Assembly (NCBI RefSeq): GCF_023518235.1
Contig: NZ_CP090423.1
Span: forward strand, 3,923,001 to 3,987,000
Reading direction: 5' to 3'
Source: Stenotrophomonas maltophilia
GTDB taxonomy: Bacteria; Pseudomonadota; Gammaproteobacteria; Xanthomonadales; Xanthomonadaceae
Length of the DNA: 64,000 bases
Below, piece after piece: positions 37,253 through 47,356 of this stretch. How positions within the stretch are numbered: position 1 is the first letter of the stretch; each line of letters begins with the position of its first letter. The notes under the pieces were generated by a model, which was not told the DNA's origin, ran no database searches, and saw only the letters and a list, made by a program, of their open reading frames with translations. Position numbers and translations under genes: made by a program.

Positions 37253-38626
37253 ATGTCGAAGATCGAAGTTTCCTCCGCCACCATGACCCCGCGCGAGATC
37301 GTGCAGGAGCTGGACCGGCACATCGTCGGCCAGCACGACGCCAAGCGCGCGGTGGCCATCGCCCTGCGCAACCGCTGGCGCCGCATGCAGCTGCCGGCCG
37401 AACTGCGCAATGAAGTGATGCCGAAGAACATCCTGATGATCGGTCCGACCGGCGTCGGCAAGACCGAGATCGCGCGGCGCCTGGCCACGCTGGCCAACGC
37501 GCCGTTCGTCAAGGTCGAAGCCACCCGCTTCACCGAAGTCGGCTACGTCGGCAAGGACGTCGAGCAGATCATCCGCGACCTGGCCGATACCGCGGTCAAG
37601 CTCTATCGCGAACAGGCCAAGGTGCGCGTGCGTACCCAGGCCGAAGAGCGGGCCGAAGACCGCATCCTCGATGCGCTGCTGCCGCGTCGCAGTGGTGGCA
37701 TCGGTTTCGATCCGGAAGTGGCGCGCAACGAGCCGTCGGCGCAGGACAACGAGACCCGCATCAAGTTCCGCAAGATGCTGCGCAATGGCGAACTGGACGA
37801 GCGCGAGATCGAGCTCGACCTGGCCGCGAACGTGAGCATGGACATCATGACCCCGCCGGGCATGGAGGAAATGGGCCAGCAGCTGAAGTCGATGTTCGCC
37901 AACCTCGGTGGCGGCGCCAAGGCGCACAAGCGCACGCTGACCATCAGGGCCGCACGCCCGCTGCTGGTGGAAGAAGAGGCCGGCAAGCTGGTCAACGAGG
38001 ACGACATCCGCACTGCGGCGATCGAAGCCTGCGAGCAGCACGGCATCGTGTTCATCGACGAGATCGACAAGGTCGCCAAGCGCGGTGACAACGTGGGTGG
38101 TGGCGACGTGTCGCGCGAAGGCGTGCAGCGCGACCTGCTGCCGCTGGTGGAAGGTTCCAACGTGTCGACCAAGTACGGCACGATCAAGACCGACCACATT
38201 CTGTTCATCGCCTCTGGTGCGTTCCACCTGGCCAAGCCCAGCGACCTGATTCCGGAACTGCAGGGTCGTTTCCCGATCCGCGTGGAGCTGGGCGCGTTGA
38301 GCAAGGGCGACTTCGTGCGCATCCTGACCGAACCGAAGGCCGCGCTCACCAAGCAGTACGAAGCGCTGCTGGCCACAGAAGGCGTCAAGGTCAGCTTCAC
38401 CGCCGATGCCATCGAGCGCCTGGCCGAGATCGCCTTCCAGGTGAACGAGCGCCAGGAAAACATCGGTGCGCGCCGCCTGCACACCGTGCTGGAGCGCCTG
38501 CTGGATTCGCTCAGCTATGAGGCGCCGGACCGCGATGGCGAAACCCTGGCGATCGACAGCGCCTACGTCGACGCGCACCTGGGTGAGCTGGTACAGGACC
38601 CGGACCTGAGCCGCTACATCCTGTAA
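37253..38626 (+). CDS. hslU: ATP-dependent protease ATPase subunit HslU
   Basis: The AAA+ unfoldase of HslUV. The 457-residue form starting at ATG 37253 ([17 protein letters not shown]) fits the family; an in-frame GTG 12 bases earlier is an alternative. Walker A is GPTGVGKTE, Walker B IVFIDEID, and an I-domain insertion spans about 110-230. The C-terminus LSRYIL inserts into HslV. No strong ribosome site is seen. A terminator follows closely. Confidence 0.97.
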   Translation: MSKIEVSSATMTPREIVQELDRHIVGQHDAKRAVAIALRNRWRRMQLPAELRNEVMPKNILMIGPTGVGKTEIARRLATLANAPFVKVEATRFTEVGYVGKDVEQIIRDLADTAVKLYREQAKVRVRTQAEERAEDRILDALLPRRSGGIGFDPEVARNEPSAQDNETRIKFRKMLRNGELDEREIELDLAANVSMDIMTPPGMEEMGQQLKSMFANLGGGAKAHKRTLTIRAARPLLVEEEAGKLVNEDDIRTAAIEACEQHGIVFIDEIDKVAKRGDNVGGGDVSREGVQRDLLPLVEGSNVSTKYGTIKTDHILFIASGAFHLAKPSDLIPELQGRFPIRVELGALSKGDFVRILTEPKAALTKQYEALLATEGVKVSFTADAIERLAEIAFQVNERQENIGARRLHTVLERLLDSLSYEAPDRDGETLAIDSAYVDAHLGELVQDPDLSRYIL

Positions 38627-38630
38627 TGCA

Positions 38631-38656
38631 GAAGGCCGCCGAAAGGCGGCCTTCTT
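38631..38656 (+). terminator. Rho-independent terminator of hslU
   Basis: GAAGGCCGCC-GAAA-GGCGGCCTTC, a perfect 10-bp stem, then TTGTTT. It stands between convergent hslU and smeT and may also limit smeT read-through. Confidence 0.9.
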
Positions 38657-38707
38657 GTTTGAAGGGTTGGATCCCTCGCCCTGGCGAGGGCCCTGACCCC
38701 GGTCCCC

Positions 38708-39367
38708 TCACGCTTCCGGCAGTGGCTCGGGCACCGTGCCCGGCACGAACACGCCGTCCTTCACGTAGGCGGCCAGAGTCATGTCCAGCGCGAGCATGCC
38801 GTCGCGCTTGAGGTCCATCAGGTCCGGCTCGACCATCGCGCCGTGCAGCACGCCCAGGATCGTCGCGTGCAGCATGCGCGCAGCGATCTTCGGGTCGGCA
38901 CCGTCGCGCAGCTGGCCCAGGTCACCCGCACGGCGCAGGGCGCGCTCCATCCGCTCCAGCGCATCGCGGAAGCCGGCCTGCTGCAGTTCGGTCAGCACCT
39001 TGGTATCGGCCGAGGCATCGCTGCGCAGCATGATCTCCATGGTCTTGCGCAGGCGCTCATCTTCGGACAGCTCGATGAACGAGTGGATCATCACCGCGCG
39101 CAGGTCATGCACCGGGGTGTCGCGCTGGTCGGTGGAGGTGCGCTCCAGTTCCTGCATGAAGGGCAGGTGCACGCGCTCGACGATCGCGGCCAGCACCTCG
39201 CCCTTGTTCTTGAAGTGCCAGTAGACCGCGCCACGGGTATAGCCGGCGCGGGCACCGATCATCTCCAGCGTGGTACGGGCCACGCCGTGTTCATGGAAGC
39301 AGGCTTCGGCGGCGTCAAGGATGCCTTCCCGGGTTGCCTGGGTGTCCTCTTTGGTCTTACGGGCCAT
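38708..39367 (-). CDS. smeT: TetR-family repressor SmeT
   Basis: A 219-residue TetR/AcrR repressor, the length of the known SmeT. The DNA-binding domain is KEDTQATREGILDAAEACF followed by the helix-turn-helix TTLEMIGARAGYTRGAVYWHF. A C-terminal ligand domain (about 80-219) completes it. It is divergent from smeDEF with an AT-rich operator between them. In S. maltophilia SmeT represses smeDEF and itself, and loss-of-function mutations raise resistance. The reading frame here is intact, so repression should work. Confidence 0.95.
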   Translation of the reverse strand: MARKTKEDTQATREGILDAAEACFHEHGVARTTLEMIGARAGYTRGAVYWHFKNKGEVLAAIVERVHLPFMQELERTSTDQRDTPVHDLRAVMIHSFIELSEDERLRKTMEIMLRSDASADTKVLTELQQAGFRDALERMERALRRAGDLGQLRDGADPKIAARMLHATILGVLHGAMVEPDLMDLKRDGMLALDMTLAAYVKDGVFVPGTVPEPLPEA

Positions 39368-39409
39368 GGGTGGGTACGAGTGCGGGTGAAACGTGGCTGA
39401 ATTGTACCG

Positions 39410-39440
39410 GTTTACAAACAAATACGCATGTATGTATATT
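39410..39440. promoter_or_regulatory. SmeT operator and overlapping smeT/smeD promoters
   Basis: The AT-rich stretch with TTTACAAACAAATACGCATG and TATGTATATT stands out against GC-rich surroundings. It is an imperfect palindrome (TACAAACA against TGTATGTA) of the size of the known SmeT binding site, in the 208-base divergent gap. Confidence 0.75.
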
Positions 39441-39575
39441 TCCGTCCCATCGTTCCCGCCGTGTGCGTGGCAGGCCGTTGCCGGCTGCTGCTCCCCGCCG
39501 GTGAGCGTTGCCTGCTGGCGCTTTCGGCCCGTATCAGCGCGTTTTGAGATTCCTTCCCCTGAGAGCCTTTCCGTC

Positions 39576-40760
39576 ATGTTGCTGAGCCGAATCCGACCCA
39601 TCGCGCTGTCGCTGGCCATCGCCGCGGCCGTGGCTGCCTGCGGCGGCCAACCCCAGGCCCCCGAGCAGGGCCCGGGCGACGTCACCGTGGTCACGCTGAA
39701 GTCCGAGACCGTGGGCCTGACCCGCGAACTGCCGGGCCGCACCAACGCCTTCCTGGTCGCCGAAGTGCGCCCGCAGGTCAACGGTATCGTCGCCAAGCGC
39801 CTGTTCACCGAAGGCGGCATGGTCAAGGCCGGCGAGCCGCTGTACCAGATCGAGGACGCCAGCTACCGCGCTCAGGCCAACAGCGCCCGTGCCCAGCTGG
39901 CCCGCGCCGAAGCCACCGCCAACGCCGCCCGCCTGAGCGCCAAGCGCATCACCGAGCTGGCCAAGGTCGATGCGGTCAGCCAGCAGGACCTGGAAAACGC
40001 CGTGGCCGCGCAGAAGCAGGCCGAAGCCGACGTCGGCGCCGCCAAGGCCTCGCTGGATGCGGCCAACGTCACCCTCGGTTACGCCCGCATCACTGCCCCG
40101 ATCAGCGGCCGCATCGGCAAGTCCAGCGTCACCCAGGGTGCGCTGGTCAGCGCAGGCCAGGCCACGGCACTGGCCACCGTGCAGCAGCTGGACCCGATCT
40201 ATGTCGACCTGACCCAGTCCTCGGCCGAGCTGCTGCAGCTGCGCCGTGAACTGGCCGCCGGTCGCCTGCAGGACAACCAGACGCTGCCGGTCAGCATCCT
40301 GATGGAAGACGGCAGCACCTTCGAGCACAAGGGCTCGCTGGAGTTCTCCGAAGTCAGCGTCGATCCGGCCACCGGCAGCTTCGCGCTGCGCGTGAAGGTG
40401 GACAACCCGGACGGCCTGCTGATGCCGGGCATGTACGTTCGTGCGGTGATCGGCGGCGGCGTGCGCAGCGACGCCGTGCTGGTACCGATGCAGGGCATCG
40501 CGCGCGATCCGAAGGGCGACACCACCGCGATGGTGGTCGGCAAGGACAACAAGGTCGAAGTGCGCCCGGTCAAGGTCAGCCGCACGGTCGGCGACAAGTG
40601 GCTGGTCGAGGACGGCCTGAAGGCCGGCGACAAGGTCATCGTCGAAGGCCTGCAGAAGATCGGCCCTGGCATGCCGGTCAAGGCCACCGAGAAGGGCACA
40701 GCACCGGCCAAGCCGGCTGCCGCCGCCCAGCCTGCCGCCCCGGCCGGCGACGCGAAGTAA
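39576..40760 (+). CDS. smeD: RND efflux periplasmic adaptor SmeD
   Basis: A 394-residue membrane-fusion lipoprotein of the SmeDEF pump. Lipobox VAAC gives lipidated Cys22. A lipoyl motif (GGMVKAGEPLYQIED), an alpha-hairpin (EATANAARLSAKRITEL) and a beta-barrel domain (PISGRIGKSSVTQGALVSAG) follow in the usual order. ATG 39576 fits the lipoprotein signal; the frame upstream runs through the operator and is not coding. It is the first gene of smeDEF. Confidence 0.96.
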   Translation: MLLSRIRPIALSLAIAAAVAACGGQPQAPEQGPGDVTVVTLKSETVGLTRELPGRTNAFLVAEVRPQVNGIVAKRLFTEGGMVKAGEPLYQIEDASYRAQANSARAQLARAEATANAARLSAKRITELAKVDAVSQQDLENAVAAQKQAEADVGAAKASLDAANVTLGYARITAPISGRIGKSSVTQGALVSAGQATALATVQQLDPIYVDLTQSSAELLQLRRELAAGRLQDNQTLPVSILMEDGSTFEHKGSLEFSEVSVDPATGSFALRVKVDNPDGLLMPGMYVRAVIGGGVRSDAVLVPMQGIARDPKGDTTAMVVGKDNKVEVRPVKVSRTVGDKWLVEDGLKAGDKVIVEGLQKIGPGMPVKATEKGTAPAKPAAAAQPAAPAGDAK

Positions 40761-40772
40761 GCGGAGAACCCC

Positions 40773-43700
40773 ATGGCACGCTTTTTCATCGATCGACCCA
40801 TCTTCGCGTGGGTCATCGCCATCATCATCATGCTCGCCGGCGGCCTGGCCCTGTTCAAGCTGCCGGTCTCGATGTACCCCAACGTCGCACCGCCGGCGGT
40901 GGAAATCAGCGCCACCTACCCGGGTGCATCGGCCAAGGTGGTCGAGGACTCGGTGACGCAGATCATCGAGCAGAACATGAAGGGCCTTGATGGCCTGATC
41001 TACTTCTCCTCCAACAGCTCGTCCAACGGCCAGGCCACCATTACCCTGACCTTCGAGAGCGGCACCAACCCGGACATCGCCCAGGTGCAGGTGCAGAACA
41101 AGCTGCAGCTGGCCATGCCGCTGCTGCCGCAGGAAGTGCAGCGGCAGGGCATCAACGTGGCCAAGTCCAGCTCGGGCTTCCTGAACGTCATCGCGTTCGT
41201 GTCCGAGGACGGCAGCATGGACGCCAACGACATCGCCGACTATGTCGGTTCCAATGTCGTTGATCGTCTGAGCCGCGTGCCGGGCGTGGGCAACATCCAG
41301 GTGTTCGGCGGCAAGTACGCCATGCGCATCTGGCTGGACCCGAACAAGCTGCACACCTACGGCCTGTCCGTTGCCGAAGTGACCGCCGCGGTGCAGGCGC
41401 AGAATGCCCAGGTAGCGATCGGCCAGCTCGGCGGTGCGCCGTCGGTGAAGGGCCAGCAGCTCAACGCCACCATCAACGCGCAGTCGCGCCTGCAGACCCC
41501 CGAACAGTTCCGCAACATCATCCTGCGCGGCGCGCAGGACGGTGCCGAGCTGCGCCTGGGTGACGTGGCCCGCGTCGAGCTGGGTGCCGAATCCTACGAC
41601 TTCGTCACCCGCTACAACGGCCAGCCGGCCAGCGGCCTGGCCGTCACCCTGGCCACCGGCGCCAACGCGCTGGATACCGCCGCCGGCGTTGACGCCGCGC
41701 TGGAAGACATGAAGAGCTTCTTCCCGGCCGGGCTGAAGGCGGAGATTCCATACGACACCACGCCGTTCGTGCGCGTGTCGATCAAGGGCGTGGTGCAGAC
41801 CCTGATCGAAGCGATCGTGCTGGTGTTCGTGGTGATGTACCTGTTCCTGCAGAACTTCCGCGCCACCCTGATCCCGACCATCGCCGTACCGGTGGTGCTG
41901 CTGGGTACCTTCGGCGTGCTGGCCATGCTCGGCTTCTCGGTGAACATGCTGACCATGTTCGCGATGGTGCTGGCCATCGGCCTGCTGGTGGACGATGCCA
42001 TCGTGGTGGTGGAGAACGTCGAGCGCATCATGTCCGAGGAAGGACTGTCGCCGCTGGAGGCCACCCGCAAGTCGATGGGCCAGATCACCGGCGCGCTGGT
42101 GGGCATCGGCCTGGTGCTGTCGGCGGTGTTCGTGCCGATGGCCTTCATGAGCGGCTCCACCGGCGTGATCTACCGGCAGTTCTCGGCCACGATCGTCTCG
42201 GCGATGGCACTGTCGGTGCTGGTGGCGATCGTGCTGACCCCGGCGCTGTGCGCGACCATGCTCAAGCCGCTGAAGAAGGGCGAGCACCACGTCGCCCACC
42301 GTGGCCTGGCCGGCCGCTTCTTCAACGGCTTCAATCGCGGCTTCGACCGCACCAGCGAAAGCTACCAGCGCGGCGTGCGCGGCATCATCCACCGTCCGTG
42401 GCGGTTCATGGGCATCGTGGCGGCGCTGTTCGTGCTGATGGGCGTGCTGTTCGTGCGCCTGCCCAGCTCGTTCCTGCCCAACGAAGACCAGGGCGTGCTG
42501 ATGGCGCTGGTGCAGGCACCGGTCGGTGCCACCCAGGAACGCACGCTGGAGTCGATCCAGGCACTGGAAAACCACTTCCTGCAGAACGAAAAGGATGCGG
42601 TGGATTCGGTGTTCTCGGTGCAGGGCTTCAGCTTCGCCGGCATGGGCCAGAACGCGGGTATGGCCTTCGTCAAGCTCAAGGACTGGAGCGAGCGTGACGC
42701 CGACAACGGCGTGATGCCGATCACCGGTCGCGCGATGGCGGCGCTGGGCCAGATCAAGGATGCCTTCATCTTCGCCTTCCCGCCGCCGGCCATTCCGGAG
42801 CTGGGTACCGCTTCGGGTTACACCTTCTTCCTGAAGGACAACAGTGGCCAGGGGCACGAGGCGCTGGTGGCTGCGCGCAACCAGCTGCTCGGCCTCGCCG
42901 CCGGCAGCAAGAAGCTGGCCAACGTGCGCCCGAACGGCCAGGAAGACACGCCGCAGTTCCGTATCGATATCGATGCGGCCAAGGCGACCTCGCTAGGGCT
43001 GTCGATCGACCAGATCAACGGCACCCTGGCCGCCGCGTGGGGCAGCTCGTACATCGATGACTTCGTCGATCGCGGCCGCGTCAAGCGCGTGTTCGTGCAG
43101 GCCGACCAGCCGTTCCGCATGGTGCCGGAGGACTTCGATCTCTGGTCGGTGAAGAACGACAAGGGCGAGATGGTGCCGTTCAGTGCGTTCGCCAGCAAGC
43201 GCTGGGACTACGGTTCGCCGCGCCTGGAACGCTACAACGGTGTGTCGGCGATGGAAATCCAGGGCGAACCGGCCCCGGGTGTCGCCTCCGGTGATGCCAT
43301 GGCCGAGATCGAACAGCTGGCCAAGCAGCTGCCGGCAGGCTTCGGCATCGAGTGGACGGCGATGTCCTACCAGGAACGCCAGGCCGGCTCGCAGACGCCG
43401 CTGCTGTACACGCTGTCGCTGATGATCGTGTTCCTGTGCCTGGCCGCGATGTACGAAAGCTGGAGCGTGCCGACCGCGGTGCTGCTGGCCGCTCCGCTGG
43501 GTATTCTCGGCGCGGTGCTGGCCAACACCTTCAAGGGCCTGGAACGCGACATCTACTTCCAGGTGGCCATGCTGACCACGGTGGGCCTGACCAGCAAGAA
43601 CGCGATCCTGATCGTCGAGTTCGCCAAGGAAAACCTGGAGAAGGGCGCTGGCCTGATCGAATCGATCATGCATGCCGTGCGCGACCGCCTGCGTCCGATC

Positions 43701-43895
43701 GTGATGACCTCGCTGGCCTTCGGCATGGGCGTGGTTCCGCTGGCGATCTCCACCGGTGCCGGCTCCGGCGCCAAGCAGGCGATCGGCACCGGCGTGCTCG
43801 GCGGCATGATCGTCGGCACCGTGCTCGGCGTGTTCTTCGTGCCGCTGTTCTTCGTGGTGGTGCAACGCGTGTTCAAGCGCAAATCCACGACGTAA
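40773..43895 (+). CDS. smeE: RND efflux transporter SmeE
   Basis: A 1040-residue inner-membrane proton/drug antiporter, the pump of SmeDEF, related to Acr[21 protein letters not shown] opens it. The proton-relay acidic pair lies in the helix [20 protein letters not shown]. The final helices ([38 protein letters not shown]) are complete. It exports quinolones, tetracyclines, chloramphenicol and other drugs in this species. Confidence 0.97.
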   Translation: MARFFIDRPIFAWVIAIIIMLAGGLALFKLPVSMYPNVAPPAVEISATYPGASAKVVEDSVTQIIEQNMKGLDGLIYFSSNSSSNGQATITLTFESGTNPDIAQVQVQNKLQLAMPLLPQEVQRQGINVAKSSSGFLNVIAFVSEDGSMDANDIADYVGSNVVDRLSRVPGVGNIQVFGGKYAMRIWLDPNKLHTYGLSVAEVTAAVQAQNAQVAIGQLGGAPSVKGQQLNATINAQSRLQTPEQFRNIILRGAQDGAELRLGDVARVELGAESYDFVTRYNGQPASGLAVTLATGANALDTAAGVDAALEDMKSFFPAGLKAEIPYDTTPFVRVSIKGVVQTLIEAIVLVFVVMYLFLQNFRATLIPTIAVPVVLLGTFGVLAMLGFSVNMLTMFAMVLAIGLLVDDAIVVVENVERIMSEEGLSPLEATRKSMGQITGALVGIGLVLSAVFVPMAFMSGSTGVIYRQFSATIVSAMALSVLVAIVLTPALCATMLKPLKKGEHHVAHRGLAGRFFNGFNRGFDRTSESYQRGVRGIIHRPWRFMGIVAALFVLMGVLFVRLPSSFLPNEDQGVLMALVQAPVGATQERTLESIQALENHFLQNEKDAVDSVFSVQGFSFAGMGQNAGMAFVKLKDWSERDADNGVMPITGRAMAALGQIKDAFIFAFPPPAIPELGTASGYTFFLKDNSGQGHEALVAARNQLLGLAAGSKKLANVRPNGQEDTPQFRIDIDAAKATSLGLSIDQINGTLAAAWGSSYIDDFVDRGRVKRVFVQADQPFRMVPEDFDLWSVKNDKGEMVPFSAFASKRWDYGSPRLERYNGVSAMEIQGEPAPGVASGDAMAEIEQLAKQLPAGFGIEWTAMSYQERQAGSQTPLLYTLSLMIVFLCLAAMYESWSVPTAVLLAAPLGILGAVLANTFKGLERDIYFQVAMLTTVGLTSKNAILIVEFAKENLEKGAGLIESIMHAVRDRLRPIVMTSLAFGMGVVPLAISTGAGSGAKQAIGTGVLGGMIVGTVLGVFFVPLFFVVVQRVFKRKSTT

Positions 43896-43936
43896 TCGAA
43901 ACGGTCGCGCCGGCCCCGGGCTGGCGTTATCGAAAC

Positions 43937-43961
43937 GGTAGTGCCGGCCGCTGGCCGGCAT
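43937..43961. repeat. Single SMAG repeat between smeE and smeF
   Basis: GGTAGTGCCGGCC...GGCCGGCAT inside the smeDEF operon, in the 106-base smeE-smeF gap. It may lower or stabilise the smeF part of the mRNA. Confidence 0.8.
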
Positions 43962-44001
43962 CACCTCCTGCCTTCCGGCAGTACCGATGGAAGTCATTCC
44001 C

Positions 44002-45387
44002 ATGAAAAGTGCATCCCTGTTCCTTTCCATCACCGCCGCGCTCACGCTGGCCGGCTGCTCCACCCTGGTGCCGAAAGACACCGCCGTCGCCCCGGCGATT
44101 CCGGCGCAGTGGCCGGCTGAAGCTGCGCAGGGCCAGGTGGCCGATGTCGCCACCGTCGGCTGGCGCGACTTCTTCACCGATGCGCGCCTGCAGCAGGTGA
44201 TCGACCAGTCGCTGCAGAACAATCGCGATCTGCGCGTGGCCGTGCTCAATGTCGAGCGCGCGCGTGGCCAGTACCGCGTGCAGCGCGCCGACCGTGTGCC
44301 CGGCGTGGCAGTGACCGGCCAGATGCAGCGGCAGGGCACCGACGCCGGGGTCACCGAGCAGTTCAGCGCCGGTGTCGGCGTGGCCGAGTTCGAGCTGGAC
44401 CTGTTCGGTCGCGTGCGCAACCTCAGCGAGGCCGCTCTGCAGCAGTATTTCGCCGTGGCCGCCAACCGCCGCAACGCGCAGCTGAGCCTGGTGGCCGAGA
44501 CCGCCACCGCGTGGCTGACCTACGGGGCCGACGCGCAGCAGCTGAAGATCGCCGAGGCCACGCTGAAGACCTACGAGGACTCGCTGCGCCTGGCCGAAGC
44601 CCGCCACGAACGCGGTGGCAGTTCAGCGCTGGAGCTGACCCAGACCCGCACGCTGGTGGAAACCGCGCGCACGGATGCCGCGCGCCTGCGCGGGCAACTG
44701 GCCCAGGACCGCAATGCGCTGGCCCTGCTGGCCGGTGGCCAGCTCGACCCGGCGCTGCTGCCGGACAGCATCGAGCCGCAACTGCTGGCGTTGGCACCGC
44801 CGCCGGCCGGCCTGCCCAGCGACGTGCTGCTGCAGCGCCCGGACATCATGGCGGCCGAACACCAGCTGCTGGCGGCCAACGCCAACATCGGTGCGGCGCG
44901 CGCGGCGTTCTTCCCGAGCATCTCGCTGACCGGCAGCATCGGCAGCGGCTCCAATGAACTGTCCAACCTGTTCGACAGCGGCACGCGCGTGTGGAGTTTC
45001 CTGCCGAAGATCACGTTGCCGATCTTCCAGGGCGGCAAGCTGCGCGCCAACCTGGCCATCGCCAACGCCGATCGTGATATCGCGCTGGCACAGTATGAGA
45101 AGGCGATCCAGGTCGGTTTCCGCGAGACCGCCGATGCACTCGCGTTGAACGTCAGCCTGGACGAGCAGGTGGGGGCCCAGGCGCGTCTGGTCGACGCGGC
45201 CGAGCAGGCCAACCGTCTGTCGCAGGCGCGTTACGACGCCGGCCTGGACAGCTTCGTGACCCTGCTCGATGCACGGCGTACCGCCTACAGCGCGCAGCAG
45301 ACGCAGCTGCAGGCGAAGCTGGCGCAGCAGGCCAACCGCATCACCCTGTACAAGGTGCTGGGCGGCGGCTGGCACGAACGCGGGTAG
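44002..45387 (+). CDS. smeF: Outer-membrane efflux channel SmeF
   Basis: A 461-residue TolC/OprM-type lipoprotein. Lipobox LAGC gives Cys19. Two outer-membrane efflux repeats (about 50-250 and 260-455) contain the SLVAETATAWLTYGADAQQL and GFRETADALALNVSLDEQV helices. ATG 44002 fits the signal peptide. The stop TAG (45385-45387) lies in the GTAG end of a SMAG repeat. Confidence 0.96.
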   Translation: MKSASLFLSITAALTLAGCSTLVPKDTAVAPAIPAQWPAEAAQGQVADVATVGWRDFFTDARLQQVIDQSLQNNRDLRVAVLNVERARGQYRVQRADRVPGVAVTGQMQRQGTDAGVTEQFSAGVGVAEFELDLFGRVRNLSEAALQQYFAVAANRRNAQLSLVAETATAWLTYGADAQQLKIAEATLKTYEDSLRLAEARHERGGSSALELTQTRTLVETARTDAARLRGQLAQDRNALALLAGGQLDPALLPDSIEPQLLALAPPPAGLPSDVLLQRPDIMAAEHQLLAANANIGAARAAFFPSISLTGSIGSGSNELSNLFDSGTRVWSFLPKITLPIFQGGKLRANLAIANADRDIALAQYEKAIQVGFRETADALALNVSLDEQVGAQARLVDAAEQANRLSQARYDAGLDSFVTLLDARRTAYSAQQTQLQAKLAQQANRITLYKVLGGGWHERG

Positions 45388-45459
45388 TGCCGGCCGCTGG
45401 CTGGCAACGCGTTGGATCATCGGAGATCGTGCATCTGCCGGCCAGCGGCCGGCACTACC
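45383..45459. repeat. Inverted pair of SMAG repeats after smeF
   Basis: GGTAGTGCCGGCC...GGCTGGCAAC (45383-45408) and its inverted partner ending GGCACTACC (45431-45459), at the end of the smeDEF operon. The first provides the smeF stop codon. Confidence 0.85.
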
Positions 45460-45470
45460 GGCTGGTAGGT

Positions 45471-45893
45471 TTACACCGCTTCATCATCGCGCGGGGCCGC
45501 CCGGCAGGCGCGCACGCGATCCAGTGCGTCGCCGGCTTCGCGCGCCATGCGCTCGTACTCGGCGCGGATCTCCTCCAGCCGCTCCTCGTCCATCTCTTCC
45601 AGGTCCAGCAGCTCGTTGTTGGCTTCGGCAGTGGCCCGGATCAACTCGTCCAGCTTGATCTGCATCGCCGCGGTATCGGAGTTCTGCGTGTGCTGGATCA
45701 GGAACACCATCAGGAAGGTGATGATGGTGGTGCCGGTATTGATCACCAGCTGCCAGGTGTCGTTGAAGTGGAACAGCGGGCCGGTCACGCCCCACACCAC
45801 CACGATCGCCACCGCCGCCAGGAAGGTCCATGGCGAACCGGTGGCGCTTGCCGCCTTCTTGGCGATCGTGTTGAACAGGTTCCTTGCTTTCAT
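45471..45893 (-). CDS. Low-affinity iron permease family protein
   Basis: A 140-residue membrane protein with two helices (about 20-40 and 50-68): TGSPWTFLAAVAIVVVWGVTG and NTGTTIITFLMVFLIQHTQNSDTAA are the FET4-like low-affinity iron permease signature. The C-terminal half is acidic and coiled-coil-like (LLDLEEMDEERLEEI). Whether the short bacterial members carry iron is not proven. It is convergent with smeF. Confidence 0.85.
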   Translation of the reverse strand: MKARNLFNTIAKKAASATGSPWTFLAAVAIVVVWGVTGPLFHFNDTWQLVINTGTTIITFLMVFLIQHTQNSDTAAMQIKLDELIRATAEANNELLDLEEMDEERLEEIRAEYERMAREAGDALDRVRACRAAPRDDEAV

Positions 45894-45967
45894 CGTCGTC
45901 GTCCCACTCAGGTGACGAGGATGATCGTCAGTGCCTCGTGCAGAAGCCGTGCAGTCTCGGGCGAGAC

Positions 45968-46294
45968 TCAGGCGCGCAGGCGCGGGGCGTCCTGCAGGCG
46001 CACGCGGCTGGTCTGGTACACATGCTGCCAGCAGCGGTCGACGAACTCGCGTGCCTGGGCTTCGCTCAGCCGCGGCATGATCTGCAGCGCGTACTGGGTC
46101 TGGAACATCTCATCGCGCTGGGCATTGCTGGCGCGGGGTTGGGTAATCAGCGAATCGCAGGCGAACTTGATCCACGGCACGTAGGAACCGAACGAGTTGT
46201 GCGGCAGCGCGCCGTCGGCATGCTGGCGGCGCCAGTGGTCAAGTTCGGCGTCGACATTGATGACCGGGGGAATGGCGGGAACTTCAGCGTGCAT
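45968..46294 (-). CDS. Hypothetical protein
   Basis: A 108-residue soluble protein with DAELDHWRRQHADGALPHNSF and SEAQAREFVDRCWQHVYQTS as its most distinctive stretches. It looks helical and mildly acidic. ATG 46294 is preferred over a longer frame to 46396 because the extra residues are low-complexity. No family recognised. Confidence 0.65.
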   Translation of the reverse strand: MHAEVPAIPPVINVDAELDHWRRQHADGALPHNSFGSYVPWIKFACDSLITQPRASNAQRDEMFQTQYALQIMPRLSEAQAREFVDRCWQHVYQTSRVRLQDAPRLRA

Positions 46295-46367
46295 GACGAT
46301 CCAATCGGTTGAGGTGGATGGGAATGGGGGTGATCGCAGTGTGGCGTAGGCACCGGTGCATGCCGCG

Positions 46368-46625
46368 TCAGCGCGGCGTGCAGCCGGTGTTGTCATTGAT
46401 CAGCTGGGCCTGCGGCACCGCGCCGAGCTCCTGGGCGATGTCGGCCATCGCGTTGCACAGCCGCACGTGTTCGCGCGGGTGATCGCGGGTGACTTCTTCC
46501 TGCATGCCCTGGAACGCATTCCAGAAGGCGGCGCTGCTGCGATACAGGACGAACTGCTGCATCAATCGTTCGCGGATGCCGGCCAGGGCCGACTCGGGCA
46601 GGGGACAGACGGCGTGCGCGCACAT
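46368..46625 (-). CDS. Small hypothetical protein
   Basis: An 85-residue protein, probably two or three helices (ALAGIRERLMQQFVLYRSS, FWNAFQGMQEEVTRDHP), with three Cys residues. No signal peptide. It follows the direction of its neighbours. I do not recognise it. Confidence 0.6.
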   Translation of the reverse strand: MCAHAVCPLPESALAGIRERLMQQFVLYRSSAAFWNAFQGMQEEVTRDHPREHVRLCNAMADIAQELGAVPQAQLINDNTGCTPR

Positions 46626-46757
46626 GGGCTGGCTCCACCGGGACAGGGGGCCCCGGTCACCTCACCGTAGGCGTCCCCGGCGGGTGGCATGTTAGCGGTG
46701 CGTGTGCAACGCCTGCAGATGACTGTGCGCTGGCGCACATCACCGGGCGAAGACGCT

Positions 46758-46779
46758 GCCGGCACAAGGCTGTGCCGGC
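46758..46779. other. Perfect stem-loop after the deaminase gene
   Basis: GCCGGCACA-AGGC-TGTGCCGGC (9-bp stem, 4-base loop). It lies 46 bases beyond the stop of the minus-strand deaminase gene, but neither side has a T tract, so it is at best a weak terminator. Confidence 0.4.
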
Positions 46780-46824
46780 GCTGAAGGGTTCATTAAGCGG
46801 ATTCAACAGCACACTGCGCGGTGC

Positions 46825-47277
46825 TCATTCGCCGATGTCTTCGTTCCAGATCTCCGGATGCTGCGCAATGAAACCGCCGAGCAGATCGACACATTCCTGG
46901 CTGTCCAGGTCGATCACGTTGACACCGTTGCCACGCAGCCAGTCGATGCCGCCCTGGAAGGTGCGCGATTCGCCCACCACCACGGTGCCGATGTTGAACT
47001 GGCGCACCAGGCCCGAGCAGTACCAGCACGGCGCCAGCGTGGTGACCATGATGGTGTCCTGGTAGCGGCGCTGGCGGCCGGCCTTGCGGAAGGCATCGGT
47101 TTCGCCGTGCACCGATGGGTCGCCTTCCTGCACGCGGCGGTTGTGGCCGCAGCCGAGCAGGCGGCCGTCGTTGTGGTACAGCGCCGCGCCGATCGGCACG
47201 CCGCCTTCGGCCAGGCCCTGGCGGGCTTCGGCAATGGCGGTCTGCAGCAGGGCCTGGTAGTCGGGCGTGGTGATCAT
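46825..47277 (-). CDS. Zinc-dependent nucleoside/nucleobase deaminase
   Basis: A 150-residue member of the cytidine/deoxycytidylate deaminase superfamily. Zinc ligands and catalytic Glu are His57 and Glu59 in VHGETDAF, and Cys84 and Cys87 in APCWYCS. The sequence (TLAPCWYCSGLVRQFNIGTVVVGE) is close to fungal-type cytosine deaminases and guanine-deaminase-like proteins; the exact base is unsure. It is divergent from ubiE. Confidence 0.9.
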   Translation of the reverse strand: MITTPDYQALLQTAIAEARQGLAEGGVPIGAALYHNDGRLLGCGHNRRVQEGDPSVHGETDAFRKAGRQRRYQDTIMVTTLAPCWYCSGLVRQFNIGTVVVGESRTFQGGIDWLRGNGVNVIDLDSQECVDLLGGFIAQHPEIWNEDIGE

Positions 47278-47344
47278 GCGGGGCTCCGGTAAGTCGTGGC
47301 TGGCCATGATACGGGCAGGGGGTGCCGCTGGCTCCCGGCGGTGC

Positions 47345-47350
47345 GATAAT
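47345..47350 (+). promoter_or_regulatory. -10 element directly before ubiE
   Basis: GATAAT ends six bases before ATG 47357, so the ubiE mRNA would be leaderless or nearly so. No strong -35. Confidence 0.45.
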
Positions 47351-47356
47351 CGGTCC

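Noticed and set aside
39534..42857. 1107-residue minus-strand frame
   Set aside because: Antisense shadow of smeD and smeE; its composition is the reverse of well-known genes.
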